Assembly: GCA_017529865.1 (NCBI GenBank)
Contig: JAFXNA010000048.1
Span: forward strand, 29,297 to 93,296
Length of the DNA stretch: 64,000 nt
Direction of reading: 5' to 3'
From: Bacteroidaceae bacterium
GTDB lineage: Bacteria > Bacteroidota > Bacteroidia > Bacteroidales > Bacteroidaceae
The position numbers and the translations under genes were made by a program. Under the pieces are notes generated by a model. That model saw only the letters and a program-made list of their open reading frames with translations, had not been told where the DNA came from and did not search any database. Of this stretch, positions 9,294 to 18,254 are shown piece after piece (positions within the stretch are counted from its first letter, which is position 1; each line of letters begins with the position of its first letter).

Positions 9294-11261
9294 ATGAAGA
9301 AAATCATGTTTGCTGCAGTTGCAGCGTTTGTAATGACTATTCAGTCGGGTGCTCAACCCCTGCTGACATTACAAGTCGACAAAGCTGAACGAACCGTCAG
9401 CCCTACGCTTTATGGTCTGATGACCGAAGAAATCAACTATTCCTACGAAGGAGGACTTTATTCACAGTTGTTGCGCGACATCGCTATGCAGGAAATGACT
9501 GGCGGGCAGCAGGGACGTCGGCAGCAGGGTGGTGGCCGACAGGGCGGTCCCGCTCCGAAACCTCGGTACTGGATACTGAACGATTCTACGGCCGGAACCC
9601 TGCGGTTCAATACTACTGGTGGCATCAGTTTCGTACAGAAGCGTTCTCTCTCCATCGAACTGACCAAACCTGCTACATTGGAGAATCCAGGCTTCTGGGG
9701 CATTGCCGTCCGTCCTTCAACCACATACTACGGTGAGGCTTACTTTAAGGGAAATGGTCGTGTCACTGTTGGATTGCGCTCCGTGAATGGCTCTACTATT
9801 TATGCCACTCAGGACCTCACACTCCGGTCGGCCGATTGGCAATCCTATTCTTTTAATATGCAGACCGCTGCCGACGAAATTGTCACCAAGGATGCCGTTT
9901 TCTTCATCCAGTTCCAGGATGCAGGAAACTATAGTCTAGCTTACCCAACATTATTCCCAAAAGCCAAGAAAGCCTATACCGTGAAGTCTGACTGGTATCG
10001 TACCGACATCATGGACCTCTTGCGCGAGATGCATCCCACCTTCCTCCGATTCCCTGGTGGTAACTATTTGGAGGGAAACACCTTCAAGGAGCGTTTCGAC
10101 TGGAAGCGTACGATCGGTCCGCTCACCACACGTCCTGGCCATCGCAGCCCTTGGGGTTATTGGTCGACTGACGGTATGGGACTCCTTGAGTTCCTTTGCT
10201 GGGCAGAAGAGTGTGGGGCAGAACCAATCCTCGGTGTCTTCGCAGGCTATGTGCTCAATGGTGACTATGTAGAGGGCGATGCACTCGAACCATTTATCAA
10301 AGATGCGCTCGACGAAATTGAATATACCATCGGAGGTCCTGATACCCGTTGGGGAGCACGTCGTGTGCGCGACGGTCATCCCGAACCATTCAAACTGACT
10401 TACGTGGAAATCGGAAATGAGGATTTCTTCGATCGTAGTGGTAGCTATTCACATCGTTTCATGCAGTTCTACGATGCCATTAAGGCTAAGTATCCTCAGT
10501 TGCAAATCATCTCTACACAGGACGAACGTGCCCTGCGAGGCAATGCAGAGAATCCTGCAGCCGTTAAGGTCGACGTCATCGATGAGCACTACTATCGCAA
10601 TGCGGAGGCCATGTATCGTGCTGCGCAGCAGTACGACTCCTACGACCGCAATGGCCCTAAGATCTTCTGCGGAGAATGGGCTACCCGTGAAGGTTCTCCA
10701 ACCACCAACATGAATGCTGCATTGGGCGATGCTGCTTGGATGACCTGTATGGAACGTAATTCAGACATCCTTGTAGCACATTGCTATGCACCGCTCTTTG
10801 TCAATGTCAACCAAGGCGGTATGCAGTGGGAGAGCGACCTCATTGGTTACGATGCTCTCACTTCGTTCGGTTCACCATCCTATCATGCTCAGTGTATGTT
10901 TGCGCAGAATCTGGGTAACAAGGTCGTACCGATGCTGGCCGATGGTGTGCCTACCGTGGCAATGGGACGTGGAGACCCCGTTCCGCAACTTTATTACAAT
11001 ACTACCATTGATAGCCGAACAGGTCAGTTATATCTCAAGGTGGTCAACATCGGAGCTACAGCCCAGCAGGTGACAGTCGCAGTCGAAGGAGCCAAACCAA
11101 AAGGCAAGGCAGAGGTGATTACTTTGAAAGCGGCACGTCCTGAAGATACCAATTCCATTGACAATCCCAACAACATCACTCCACAGAAGAGTACATTGAA
11201 AGTATCCGGCAACTTCCGCCTGCCGTTAGCTCCATACTCCATCACGGTGGTGAAGATGTAG
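9294..11261 (+). CDS. GH51 alpha-L-arabinofuranosidase with CBM4-like insert
   Basis: Secreted enzyme of 655 residues predicted to remove arabinofuranosyl side chains from arabinoxylan or arabinan. A Sec signal ends near S-G-A-Q. The first beta strand region (S-P-T-L-Y-G-L-M-T-E-E) is typical of GH51 and GH51-like enzymes. A beta-sandwich insert (about residues 95-225) resembles CBM4-type modules. The catalytic acid/base is Glu376 in G-N-E and the likely nucleophile Glu461 in C-G-E-W-A. An odd Gly/Gln/Arg-rich loop (about residues 69-90) interrupts the N-terminal part. It starts 61 bp after the kinase cluster with no clear -7 box, so it may be co-transcribed with it. Confidence 0.88.
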   Translation: MKKIMFAAVAAFVMTIQSGAQPLLTLQVDKAERTVSPTLYGLMTEEINYSYEGGLYSQLLRDIAMQEMTGGQQGRRQQGGGRQGGPAPKPRYWILNDSTAGTLRFNTTGGISFVQKRSLSIELTKPATLENPGFWGIAVRPSTTYYGEAYFKGNGRVTVGLRSVNGSTIYATQDLTLRSADWQSYSFNMQTAADEIVTKDAVFFIQFQDAGNYSLAYPTLFPKAKKAYTVKSDWYRTDIMDLLREMHPTFLRFPGGNYLEGNTFKERFDWKRTIGPLTTRPGHRSPWGYWSTDGMGLLEFLCWAEECGAEPILGVFAGYVLNGDYVEGDALEPFIKDALDEIEYTIGGPDTRWGARRVRDGHPEPFKLTYVEIGNEDFFDRSGSYSHRFMQFYDAIKAKYPQLQIISTQDERALRGNAENPAAVKVDVIDEHYYRNAEAMYRAAQQYDSYDRNGPKIFCGEWATREGSPTTNMNAALGDAAWMTCMERNSDILVAHCYAPLFVNVNQGGMQWESDLIGYDALTSFGSPSYHAQCMFAQNLGNKVVPMLADGVPTVAMGRGDPVPQLYYNTTIDSRTGQLYLKVVNIGATAQQVTVAVEGAKPKGKAEVITLKAARPEDTNSIDNPNNITPQKSTLKVSGNFRLPLAPYSITVVKM

Positions 11262-11301
11262 AAATAGGACTTTTCCTATCGGTTGCGTCGGCGAAAGATG
11301 C

Positions 11302-11309
11302 TATCTTTG
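11302..11309 (+). promoter_or_regulatory. -7 box for the esterase gene
   Basis: TATCTTTG fits TAnnTTTG, with a TTG at 11283 placed 19 bp upstream as a -33 element. It leaves a leader of roughly 95 bases before the esterase start. Confidence 0.7.
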
Positions 11310-11399
11310 CAGAGAGTTTTAAACAATTAAACTTTTAAACGGTTAAAATGTCAAACTTTTAGACAAAACAGACTTTATCAATTAATATCAACAAATTAA

Positions 11400-12302
<903 letters not shown>

Positions 12303-12331
12303 AGAGAAGATACCACACACATAAATCAAAA

Positions 12332-12362
12332 GGACACGCTGAATTCCAGCGTGTTCTTTTTG
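12332..12362 (+). terminator. Rho-independent terminator after the esterase
   Basis: Stem ACACGCTG / CAGCGTGT around a 5-base loop, extended by two further pairs, followed by a T-rich run. Confidence 0.85.
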
Positions 12363-12436
12363 TTACTATGTTGACTGTCTTCCTGCACTTTTTTACATTT
12401 TCTCATAAAATGTATGGAGGATAAAGGGATTTGTTG

Positions 12437-12444
12437 TATATTTG
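12437..12444 (+). promoter_or_regulatory. -7 box for the LRR membrane protein
   Basis: TATATTTG followed by C-A-G fits the Bacteroidetes -7 consensus. It overlaps an upstream in-frame TTG at 12442, which rules that codon out as the start and supports ATG 12469. Confidence 0.7.
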
Positions 12445-12468
12445 CAGACCGATTGTAAATTGAGGATT

Positions 12469-13629
12469 ATGGACAGACAGCAACAAGCCATTGAACAACT
12501 TAGGGAAGCAATAGAAAAAGAGGCTGGCAGAAAGATGAAAACCCCGAAGGACTTCGATTATCTGTCGGAGGCAATTGGACGACAACTACATGAACATATC
12601 AGTTCCACGACATTGAAACGTATGTGGGGCTATCTGGCAGAACCTGTCACCCCACGTATTTCTACCCTTGACATCCTTGCACAATTCTTGGGACATGCCG
12701 ACTGGGATGCATTCTGCAAGTCCCTTCCTGACGAGTCGTCTGTTTCCACTGCGACAGTCCCTGATAAGAAACCGCTATTCCGCAGACACCCTGTGCTTCT
12801 TGCTACCCCCGTCTCTGTCCTGATACTTGGGGTGCTCATTTGGCTTCTCATCCCATCCAAGTCGCCAGAGAACGAGCCTATAACTTTTGCCGACGAGCAG
12901 GTGAAAGCATTGTGTATAGCCAATTGGGATACCAACGGTGACGGAGAACTGAGTTATGCCGAGGCTGCGGCAGTAACAGAGTTAGGTGAAGTTTTCAAGA
13001 GTAATACTGAAATTACTTCATTCGATGAATTGCAGTACTTTACTGGGGTTACATCCATATGGGAATCGTCTTTTGGAAATTGCACAGGTCTGACATCTAT
13101 AGAACTTCCAAATAGTTTGGTTTCTATTCGTGACTATGCTTTTGAAAGATGTGAAGGACTTCTCTCACTAACCATTCCAAGCAGTGTGACATATATTGGC
13201 CATTTCGGCTCTAATGCTGCCCTTATGAAGATCACGGTTGACGAGAATAATCCTGTATATGATTCCCGTAACAACTGTAATGCCATTATAGAAACTGCAA
13301 CTAACGCATTGGTAAAGGGCTGCAAGGGTACTGTTATTCCTAATGATGTGACATCCATTAGCGGTTTTGCGGGAAACTTTGGCATGGAATCAATTCTTAT
13401 TCCTTCAAGTGTTAAGTCTATTGCTCCTTACGCGTTTGCATATTGTCTCTCTTTACACACGGTTATGTCTCAAATGACTACTCCGTGTGAATTTGGAGAG
13501 AACGCATTTTTATCAATCCCATCAGATTGTACTCTCCTGATTCCAAATGGCACCCGCGATGCCTACATTGCAGCAGGATGGACAGAAGAGCTGTTCAAGG
13601 GTGGTGTCATTGAATCGCCGAAGATGTAA
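12469..13629 (+). CDS. Membrane protein with cytoplasmic helical N-domain, EF-hand loop and BspA-type LRRs
   Basis: 386 residues with no signal peptide. Residues 1-100 form a charged helical domain (I-S-S-T-T-L-K-R-M-W-G-Y-L) that looks like a helix-turn-helix-type module and would stay in the cytoplasm. A single membrane helix lies near 107-130. Outside it, D-T-N-G-D-G-E-L-S-Y-A-E (154-165) is a canonical calcium loop with acidic or polar residues at positions 1, 3, 5, 9 and 12. Residues about 190-360 are LRR_5 / BspA-like repeats with the pattern L-x-x-I-x-I-P-x-S-V-x-x-I. This suggests an outside-in sensor or surface-binding protein. Regulatory role inferred only. Confidence 0.75.
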   Translation: MDRQQQAIEQLREAIEKEAGRKMKTPKDFDYLSEAIGRQLHEHISSTTLKRMWGYLAEPVTPRISTLDILAQFLGHADWDAFCKSLPDESSVSTATVPDKKPLFRRHPVLLATPVSVLILGVLIWLLIPSKSPENEPITFADEQVKALCIANWDTNGDGELSYAEAAAVTELGEVFKSNTEITSFDELQYFTGVTSIWESSFGNCTGLTSIELPNSLVSIRDYAFERCEGLLSLTIPSSVTYIGHFGSNAALMKITVDENNPVYDSRNNCNAIIETATNALVKGCKGTVIPNDVTSISGFAGNFGMESILIPSSVKSIAPYAFAYCLSLHTVMSQMTTPCEFGENAFLSIPSDCTLLIPNGTRDAYIAAGWTEELFKGGVIESPKM

Positions 13630-14019
13630 GATTATCCCTCGGAAACACTTCCCCCTCCACTAGGTCACTAGTAAAAACCTGTGTTTAGTATTTTATGAAT
13701 AAAAAAGCCCTTCGGGAAAAAAGAGACAAAAACATTAAATATACTTCTTCGGATTGACATCTCGTACCTCGATGCCGTGTCTGCAGCTGATAGTGTCTGA
13801 TTGCAAGCCCTGGCTTCCTTCATCCACTCTCAGCAACATCTATTCAGCATTACATGCTTTTGCATAAAATTCTCACGCTCGACAATCAAAACAAGCTTTT
13901 ATTGTGCTCGCTTAACCGAATTTTTCAATCCTCGAAGAAAAAATATTCAAAAAGTGAGTGCGTGTCTAATGGTTAGCGGTTAGCGAATATTTTCTATGTT
14001 TTTTCCTTGGCTATACTGC
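13630..14019. other. Non-coding stretch with one 63-bp repeat copy
   Basis: No convincing gene is seen. A small G-C hairpin with a TTC loop near 13710 could end transcription of the LRR gene. Copy A of the promoter-associated repeat lies at 13863-13925. Short open frames here have no coding features. Confidence 0.5.
13863..13925 (+). repeat. 63-bp dispersed repeat, copy A
   Basis: Matches copies at 14561, 24473 and 42753. Shared parts are ATAAAATTCT, then CGACAAT, a CAATAAAA-like arm, AAGCTTTTATTG, and CTTAACCGAATTTTT at the end. The arms form a hairpin. This copy lies about 90 bp upstream of the candidate small RNA. Confidence 0.7.
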
Positions 14020-14150
14020 AAAGCCGAAGACTTGTCTATGGGTATCAGGCAAAGAACTGTCAAGCTTGCTTGAACAGGGCGATGAATGAAACCTATAGAC
14101 TAATGCTCGTAGAGCATGCAGCACAGACAAGGCTTTTTGTTGTTTTTTTT
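14020..14150 (+). ncRNA. Candidate 6S-like small RNA with terminator
   Basis: About 130 bases that fold as a rod. AAAGC plus CTTGTCT at the 5' side pair with AGACAAG plus GCTTT at the 3' side. Inside, CTATGGGT pairs with ACCTATAG, and an apical hairpin CTGTCAAG / CTTGAACAG caps it. A side hairpin ATGCTC-GTA-GAGCAT sits on the 3' strand. The 3' end runs into a long T tract that would terminate transcription. A weak TATACTG box lies directly upstream. The rod with an internal bubble and 3'-side hairpin recalls 6S RNA, but the identity is inferred and needs a covariance search. Confidence 0.45.
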
Positions 14151-14173
14151 ATTAACATATAAGCATAACACAT

Positions 14174-14275
14174 CTCATGTTGATCTCATATTGATCTCAT
14201 ATTGAACTCATGTTGAACTCATATTGAACTCATGTTGAACTCATATTGAACTCATGTTGAACTCATGTTGAACTC
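14174..14275. repeat. Nine tandem copies of an 11-bp unit
   Basis: The unit is CTCATGTTGAA or CTCATATTGAA, repeated nine times without spacers and ending in a partial copy. G and A alternate at unit position 6 through most of the array. The period is close to one DNA helical turn. It follows directly after the terminator of the candidate small RNA. No function can be read from it. Confidence 0.9.
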
Positions 14276-14560
14276 TATAGTTAGTCACCTTTATGTTTAT
14301 ATAGTCAACAAGGTAAAGTAGAAGTAAGTAAGAGGTAGGGTAGAGATGAATACTTGAACTATCGACTTACTAACAGCATTAAACAACTAAATCAACATCT
14401 CTAAACTTTTTTCTGCACTTTTCCCGAAAAAAAATTTGTGGATTCGAAGAAACAATGCTAATTTAACTTCGTTGAAGATAAAATACGCCTCGGAATTTTT
14501 AAATCGACGGAGTCAAATAAAAATAAATACTAATTTATTTTGTAATTCGCTCGGCTTTTG

Positions 14561-14623
14561 GATAAAATTCTACCGTTCGACAATAAAAACTAGCTTTTAT
14601 TGTACTCACTTAACCGAATTTTT
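14561..14623 (+). repeat. 63-bp dispersed repeat, copy B
   Basis: Near-identical to copy A, with hairpin arms CAATAAAA / TTTTATTG. It ends two bases before the -7 box of the MNT-HEPN operon, so it supplies the upstream promoter region. Confidence 0.75.
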
Positions 14624-14625
14624 AC

Positions 14626-14633
14626 TATCTTTG
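14626..14633 (+). promoter_or_regulatory. -7 box for the MNT-HEPN pair
   Basis: TATCTTTG followed by CAGG. Transcription would start about ten bases before the ATG at 14648. Confidence 0.7.
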
Positions 14634-14647
14634 CAGGTGAAATGTAA

Positions 14648-14977
14648 ATGCATGTTACAATGATGGCAGATAAGAATCGTGTGCTAAACCTCATTCGTAC
14701 GATTGTGCGTGAAAAGGAACCTGAAGCGCAGATCATATTATATGGTTCCAGAGCCCGTGGTGATTACCACGAAGGTTCCGATTGGGATGTTATCATCATT
14801 GTCAACAAGCCTAATATAGAATTCAAAGAACGAGGTAATCTGAGTTATGAAGTGTGGGATAAAGGTTTAGATTTAGGAGCGACGATTAATGCTATTGAAT
14901 ACACTAAAAAGCAATGGGATTCCGCACCTCCTTCTTTATTCAAGCACAATGTTCTTAAAGATGCGATTTACTTATGA
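14648..14977 (+). CDS. MNT-type nucleotidyltransferase, antitoxin of MNT-HEPN pair
   Basis: 109 residues with the minimal nucleotidyltransferase signature G-S-x10-D-x-D: Gly33-Ser34, Asp45 and Asp47, in the fold of DNA polymerase beta-like enzymes. In characterised MntA-HepT modules this protein neutralises the HEPN toxin by transferring AMP to a tyrosine on it. The start could be ATG 14648, or the ATG pair at 14660/14663 (M-M-A-D-K-N). Its stop overlaps the start of the HEPN gene in ATGA, as expected for a coupled toxin-antitoxin operon. Confidence 0.88.
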   Translation: MHVTMMADKNRVLNLIRTIVREKEPEAQIILYGSRARGDYHEGSDWDVIIIVNKPNIEFKERGNLSYEVWDKGLDLGATINAIEYTKKQWDSAPPSLFKHNVLKDAIYL

Positions 14978-15378
14978 GTTTAAGTCAAGAAGAACGAAAA
15001 GCCGTAGTTGATTATCGATTGGAAAAAGCAGAATCAACATTTGTTGAAGCCCAAAAGGTTTCAACATTGGATTTGTGGAACAATGCAGCCAATAGATTGT
15101 ATTATTCATTATACTATGCTGCAACAGCTTTGTTAATAGCAGATCAACATCAATGTCATACTCATTCTGGTATGCTTACCCTGATGAATCTGTATTATGT
15201 AAAGACCGGGAAGTTGTCAGCAGAAGATGGCCGTTTGCTAAGACGTCTGTTTACGTTACGACATGAAGGCGATTATGAAGATTTTGTGGAAGTAACAAAA
15301 GAAGAGATAATACAGGCAACTCCAGAAGTTAGGGCATTGTTAGACAAACTCAAACATTTGCTCCCTTCTTCCCTCTAA
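14974..15378 (+). CDS. HEPN-domain protein, toxin of MNT-HEPN pair
   Basis: 134 residues, all alpha-helical, matching the HEPN / UPF0332 type (A-A-N-R-L-Y-Y-S-L-Y-Y-A early, L-R-H-E-G-D-Y late). An R-x5-H arrangement (Arg91 to His97) is compatible with the RNase motif R-x4-6-H, and G-D-Y places a tyrosine just after it, similar to the site AMPylated in HepT. It is predicted to be an RNase toxin, for example against tRNA ends, restrained by the upstream protein. The partner overlap supports the pairing. Target not known. Confidence 0.85.
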   Translation: MSLSQEERKAVVDYRLEKAESTFVEAQKVSTLDLWNNAANRLYYSLYYAATALLIADQHQCHTHSGMLTLMNLYYVKTGKLSAEDGRLLRRLFTLRHEGDYEDFVEVTKEEIIQATPEVRALLDKLKHLLPSSL

Positions 15379-16232
15379 ACTGACTATAAACAATAAACTC
15401 AAATTATTATTAATTATACATTATAAATTATACATTGAACCTGCCTATGGGCTAAGATAGATATATAATAAGACATATAGGATGAAGCGTTAGCTTTTGG
15501 TTCTTGTTCTTGATAATTGGGGAATTAGAAAGAAATCTACCAAGGACGAAGTTAATGTTCACGCAGTTTGCGTGGACTTTTACTCGTTTAGGATAGATAG
15601 GTTGTCCCCAATACCTCAAGAACGTAGACGAAGTAAATTGTCCACGTTTTTTTGTGATATCTTACTCAACTTTCACAAGTTGAAAGGAGTTAACGAAGTT
15701 TGCGAAGTTAACGGCCAACGGCCTCGAAGTTAACGACGAATGATTGCTGGCATAATCAACTCCTCCGCTAAGTTAGCGGGCATCGCGGAATAGGAGCGAT
15801 GCTTGCGACGACGGAAGGTTTATCTTCCCAAAGGAGGCACGAAGTGCTTTAGACCGCAAAGCGGTGGAGGTGTATGTCAAGGGACATATTCATACTCCTC
15901 CAATCATACTCCCTCCCCCCCTGCGGGGTACTCCCCCTATCTTAGGAGGAGAGCTAATAAACAGTAGCAAACTATCGTCGAGCGAAGTGATAACTTCATG
16001 CGAAGCTTAACTCCATGTGCTAAGGCACATAACTCCTAGCAAGTATACTTGCGAAATTTAATACTTTTTTCATACTCCAATCCTACGGAAACGTGCAAAT
16101 GGACTAACAAAGGACTGGAATGGACCAAGCTTATATGGATAAAAACACGTAAATTTGCACCCGAAAACCAAAAAAATAAGGTTTAACATCAAAAAAATGG
16201 CTCACAATGGTACGACTTTCAAAAGTTTTTCC
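15379..16232. other. Non-coding region packed with short hairpins
   Basis: No gene is seen. Between about 15560 and 16052 at least eleven short perfect or near-perfect stem-loops follow one another, including 15560-15574, 15667-15682, 15765-15779, 15780-15802, 15813-15828, 15837-15847, 15853-15865, 15874-15887, a G-C hairpin near 15920, 16016-16029 and the 14-bp palindrome GCAAGTATACTTGC at 16039. Stems are 4-7 bp with loops of 0-9 bases. The one reading frame across part of it lacks coding features. Confidence 0.7.
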
Positions 16233-16240
16233 TAAATTTG
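16233..16240 (+). promoter_or_regulatory. -7 box for the dockerin-protein array
   Basis: TAAATTTG followed by CCGCC fits TAnnTTTG. It is the only clear promoter seen upstream of the array and leaves a leader of about 325 bases. Confidence 0.6.
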
Positions 16241-16246
16241 CCGCCG

Positions 16247-16571
16247 TAACACCGCAATAGGTGTGGCAAGAGGAAGCTCGAAGTTATGTCCGTCAGTAAA
16301 TCTGCAAATTCACTGTATCATGGACAGAGACTGAAAGTAGTTCTTCCTGTTAGTGTTATATCGGAGTCTGTTTCCATTGTTTTGTGGGAAAAGTCCGTCC
16401 GTATATCCTTTCAGGTGTGAGCCATATTTTTCATTCTCCTTGATACGGGTATTGCAGAACCTACTGACAGAGAATGTCGGAAGGCTCACACTGTGTGTTG
16501 ATATACTTATTACCCCAATTTTTATGTAAACTAATTACAGATAACATTATTAATAACTAAATGGACAGAAT
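16247..16571 (+). ncRNA. Long structured 5' leader of the dockerin array
   Basis: About 325 untranslated bases. GTGTGAGCC (16415-16423) pairs with GGCTCACAC (16483-16491) across a 59-base interval. TGTCC near 16286 pairs with GGACA near 16322, and GTCAGTA near 16291 can also pair with TACTGAC near 16462. This suggests alternative folds. It does not match a riboswitch class known to me. Whether it is a regulatory leader or a separate RNA is open. Confidence 0.4.
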
Positions 16572-17087
16572 ATGAAAACAAGAATCCTTACAATGCTGGC
16601 AGCCCTGCTGCTGATAAGTACAGGCGCATTTGCACAGAGTAGTGAAACTCCGCTGAAAGGCGATGTGAATGAAGACGGCAAGGTGGATGTGGCTGACATC
16701 AATGCCATCATCAAGATTATGAAGGATGCTGGCGGAACAAGTGGAGAAACAACATATTATTGGTACGCCGGAACAACTCTACCTGATTCAACAAATATAA
16801 ACTCTATTGCAACTGAAACACTAACAGCGAAACCAACAACTTGGACTGCAGCAAATCCTAAATCTATTGCAGCAACAAATAATACAGGATCTTCTACATA
16901 TATTTATTATTGTTTCCCAACTGATTGGAATGTAACTGTATTAGACTTAGATAAAGTAAGTGAAGTGTCTTTGGCAGATGTTTCTACATTCACTTATAAT
17001 AATATTCCATATACTGTACAGAGAACAGGTAGACTAATACCTAATGATATAACAAAATCATACTATGCAAAATGTAAAAAAAATTAA
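16572..17087 (+). CDS. Secreted dockerin-repeat protein 1 of the array
   Basis: 171 residues. A signal peptide (M-K-T-R-I-L-T-M-L-A-A-L-L-L-I-S-T-G-A-F-A-Q) is followed by a single dockerin-like F-hand loop D-V-N-E-D-G-K-V-D-V-A-D with calcium ligands at positions 1, 3, 5, 9 and 12. The rest is a Tyr/Thr-rich beta-type domain that begins Y-Y-W-Y-A-G-T-T-L-P. The N-terminal DNA is close to identical to that of the neighbours, while the C-terminal DNA is clearly more AT-rich. Classical dockerins have two such loops, so this is a half-dockerin. Role unknown; exported and calcium-binding by inference. Confidence 0.75.
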   Translation: MKTRILTMLAALLLISTGAFAQSSETPLKGDVNEDGKVDVADINAIIKIMKDAGGTSGETTYYWYAGTTLPDSTNINSIATETLTAKPTTWTAANPKSIAATNNTGSSTYIYYCFPTDWNVTVLDLDKVSEVSLADVSTFTYNNIPYTVQRTGRLIPNDITKSYYAKCKKN

Positions 17088-17105
17088 AATAAATAAATTT
17101 ATAAT

Positions 17106-17165
17106 ATGGCAACTTTAACTCAAAATAATATTCAATTTACTAATGTGTCGATATCAAAAAAACAA
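17106..17165 (+). repeat. 60-bp leader repeat, copy 1 (M-A-x-x-x-Q-x-N-N-I)
   Basis: An AT-rich segment that reads M-A-T-L-T-Q-N-N-I-Q-F-T-N-V-S-I-S-K-K-Q in frame with the signal peptide that follows. Near-identical copies start at 19465 and 20869. At 20087 only the first 14 codons match before the sequence turns into another frame-continuing tail, and at 21936 a short remnant ends in a stop. Confidence 0.7.
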
Positions 17166-17171
17166 ATGAAT

Positions 17172-18230
17172 ATGAAAACAAGAATCATGACAATGCTGGC
17201 AGCCCTGCTGCTGATAAGTATAGGTGCATTTGCACAGAGTGGTGAAACTCCACTAAAGGGCGATGTGAATGAAGACGGCAAGGTGGATGTAGCAGACATC
17301 AATGCTGTCATAGAAATCATGAAGGATGCAGGAGGGATTGTTGATAACAATAATTATTGGTATGTGGGAACAACTAAACCAACCTCATTATCTCAAGCAA
17401 CAATAGTAGAAAAATATGAATCACCATATACATTTACAAATCCGAGTACGACAGAAAAATGTTATGTTTATGTTTTGACTAGAGCAGACAAGGACGTTAT
17501 TTTCAAGGATCCTGGATTCCAATATGGAGAAGTAAGTAAAACAGAAGATACTACAACTATACCAGGATATAAAATATCCTCTACCGGTGGACGTATAGCT
17601 CGTGGTGGTAGCGTATTAATTAATGTGTTAGATGATGGATGGAAACACTTTTACGTTGGTACAATAAAGCCAACTGCAGAAAACTACAAGACATTAACAC
17701 CTCAATATAGTTCATTGTCTGATATGTATGGGGCAACAGTTCATGTCCCTTCAAGTGGAAAGATATATGTTATGTTGCCTTATCAGGATTCCCCCAATCA
17801 GTCACAAATGAAAAGAGCTTTCACAGATAATGAAGGTAATGTCGTAACTTGCATAGAGCGAACAGGTGATGAACTGACAATACCTTTTCATATGATTTGG
17901 GAACTAACATTCGAATCGGGAACGACATTAACATTCCAAGAGCCAACTTTATATTTCTCTGTAGGTACCACAGTTCCAACAGCATCAAACTATACAACAG
18001 TTAATGGTGCAACTACGACTATTCCTGAAACATATGAATGGACTAATAACACAGGACGTGAAGCAACTGTCTATGTATTAGCACCTTATAATAAAACAGT
18101 AACTATTAAAGATACTAATACGAATATAGCATATCCTGAGGTTCAAGATGTCACTTATCCTATTACAAATCATAAAGTATGGACCGCGAAAATAAGTAAC
18201 GGAGGAAGCATAACTATTATATTAAATTAA
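17172..18230 (+). CDS. Secreted dockerin-repeat protein 2, three G-T-x-x-P-T domains
   Basis: 353 residues from ATG 17172, chosen by alignment with gene 1; the frame opens further upstream at 17106. After the signal peptide and the half-dockerin D-V-N-E-D-G-K-V-D-V-A-D come three related modules, each opening with an aromatic-rich strand and G-T-x-x-P-T (Y-V-G-T-T-K-P-T, Y-V-G-T-I-K-P-T, S-V-G-T-T-V-P-T). The longest member of the array. The repeated beta modules resemble adhesin or fibre domains in style, but I cannot name the family. AT-rich C-terminal part. Confidence 0.75.
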   Translation: MKTRIMTMLAALLLISIGAFAQSGETPLKGDVNEDGKVDVADINAVIEIMKDAGGIVDNNNYWYVGTTKPTSLSQATIVEKYESPYTFTNPSTTEKCYVYVLTRADKDVIFKDPGFQYGEVSKTEDTTTIPGYKISSTGGRIARGGSVLINVLDDGWKHFYVGTIKPTAENYKTLTPQYSSLSDMYGATVHVPSSGKIYVMLPYQDSPNQSQMKRAFTDNEGNVVTCIERTGDELTIPFHMIWELTFESGTTLTFQEPTLYFSVGTTVPTASNYTTVNGATTTIPETYEWTNNTGREATVYVLAPYNKTVTIKDTNTNIAYPEVQDVTYPITNHKVWTAKISNGGSITIILN

Positions 18231-18254
18231 ATTTAAAATATACAATATTCAAAT

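Noticed and set aside
13700..13725. Terminator after the LRR gene
   Set aside because: Only three G-C pairs around a TTC loop and no clear T run; too weak to call.
14174..14275. Possible CRISPR array
   Set aside because: Units are 11 bp and directly adjacent, with no spacers and no cas genes, so it is a simple tandem repeat.
15497..15733. Short plus-strand frame in the hairpin region
   Set aside because: The frame runs through several hairpins, has no promoter or family features, and its codons reflect repeat DNA.
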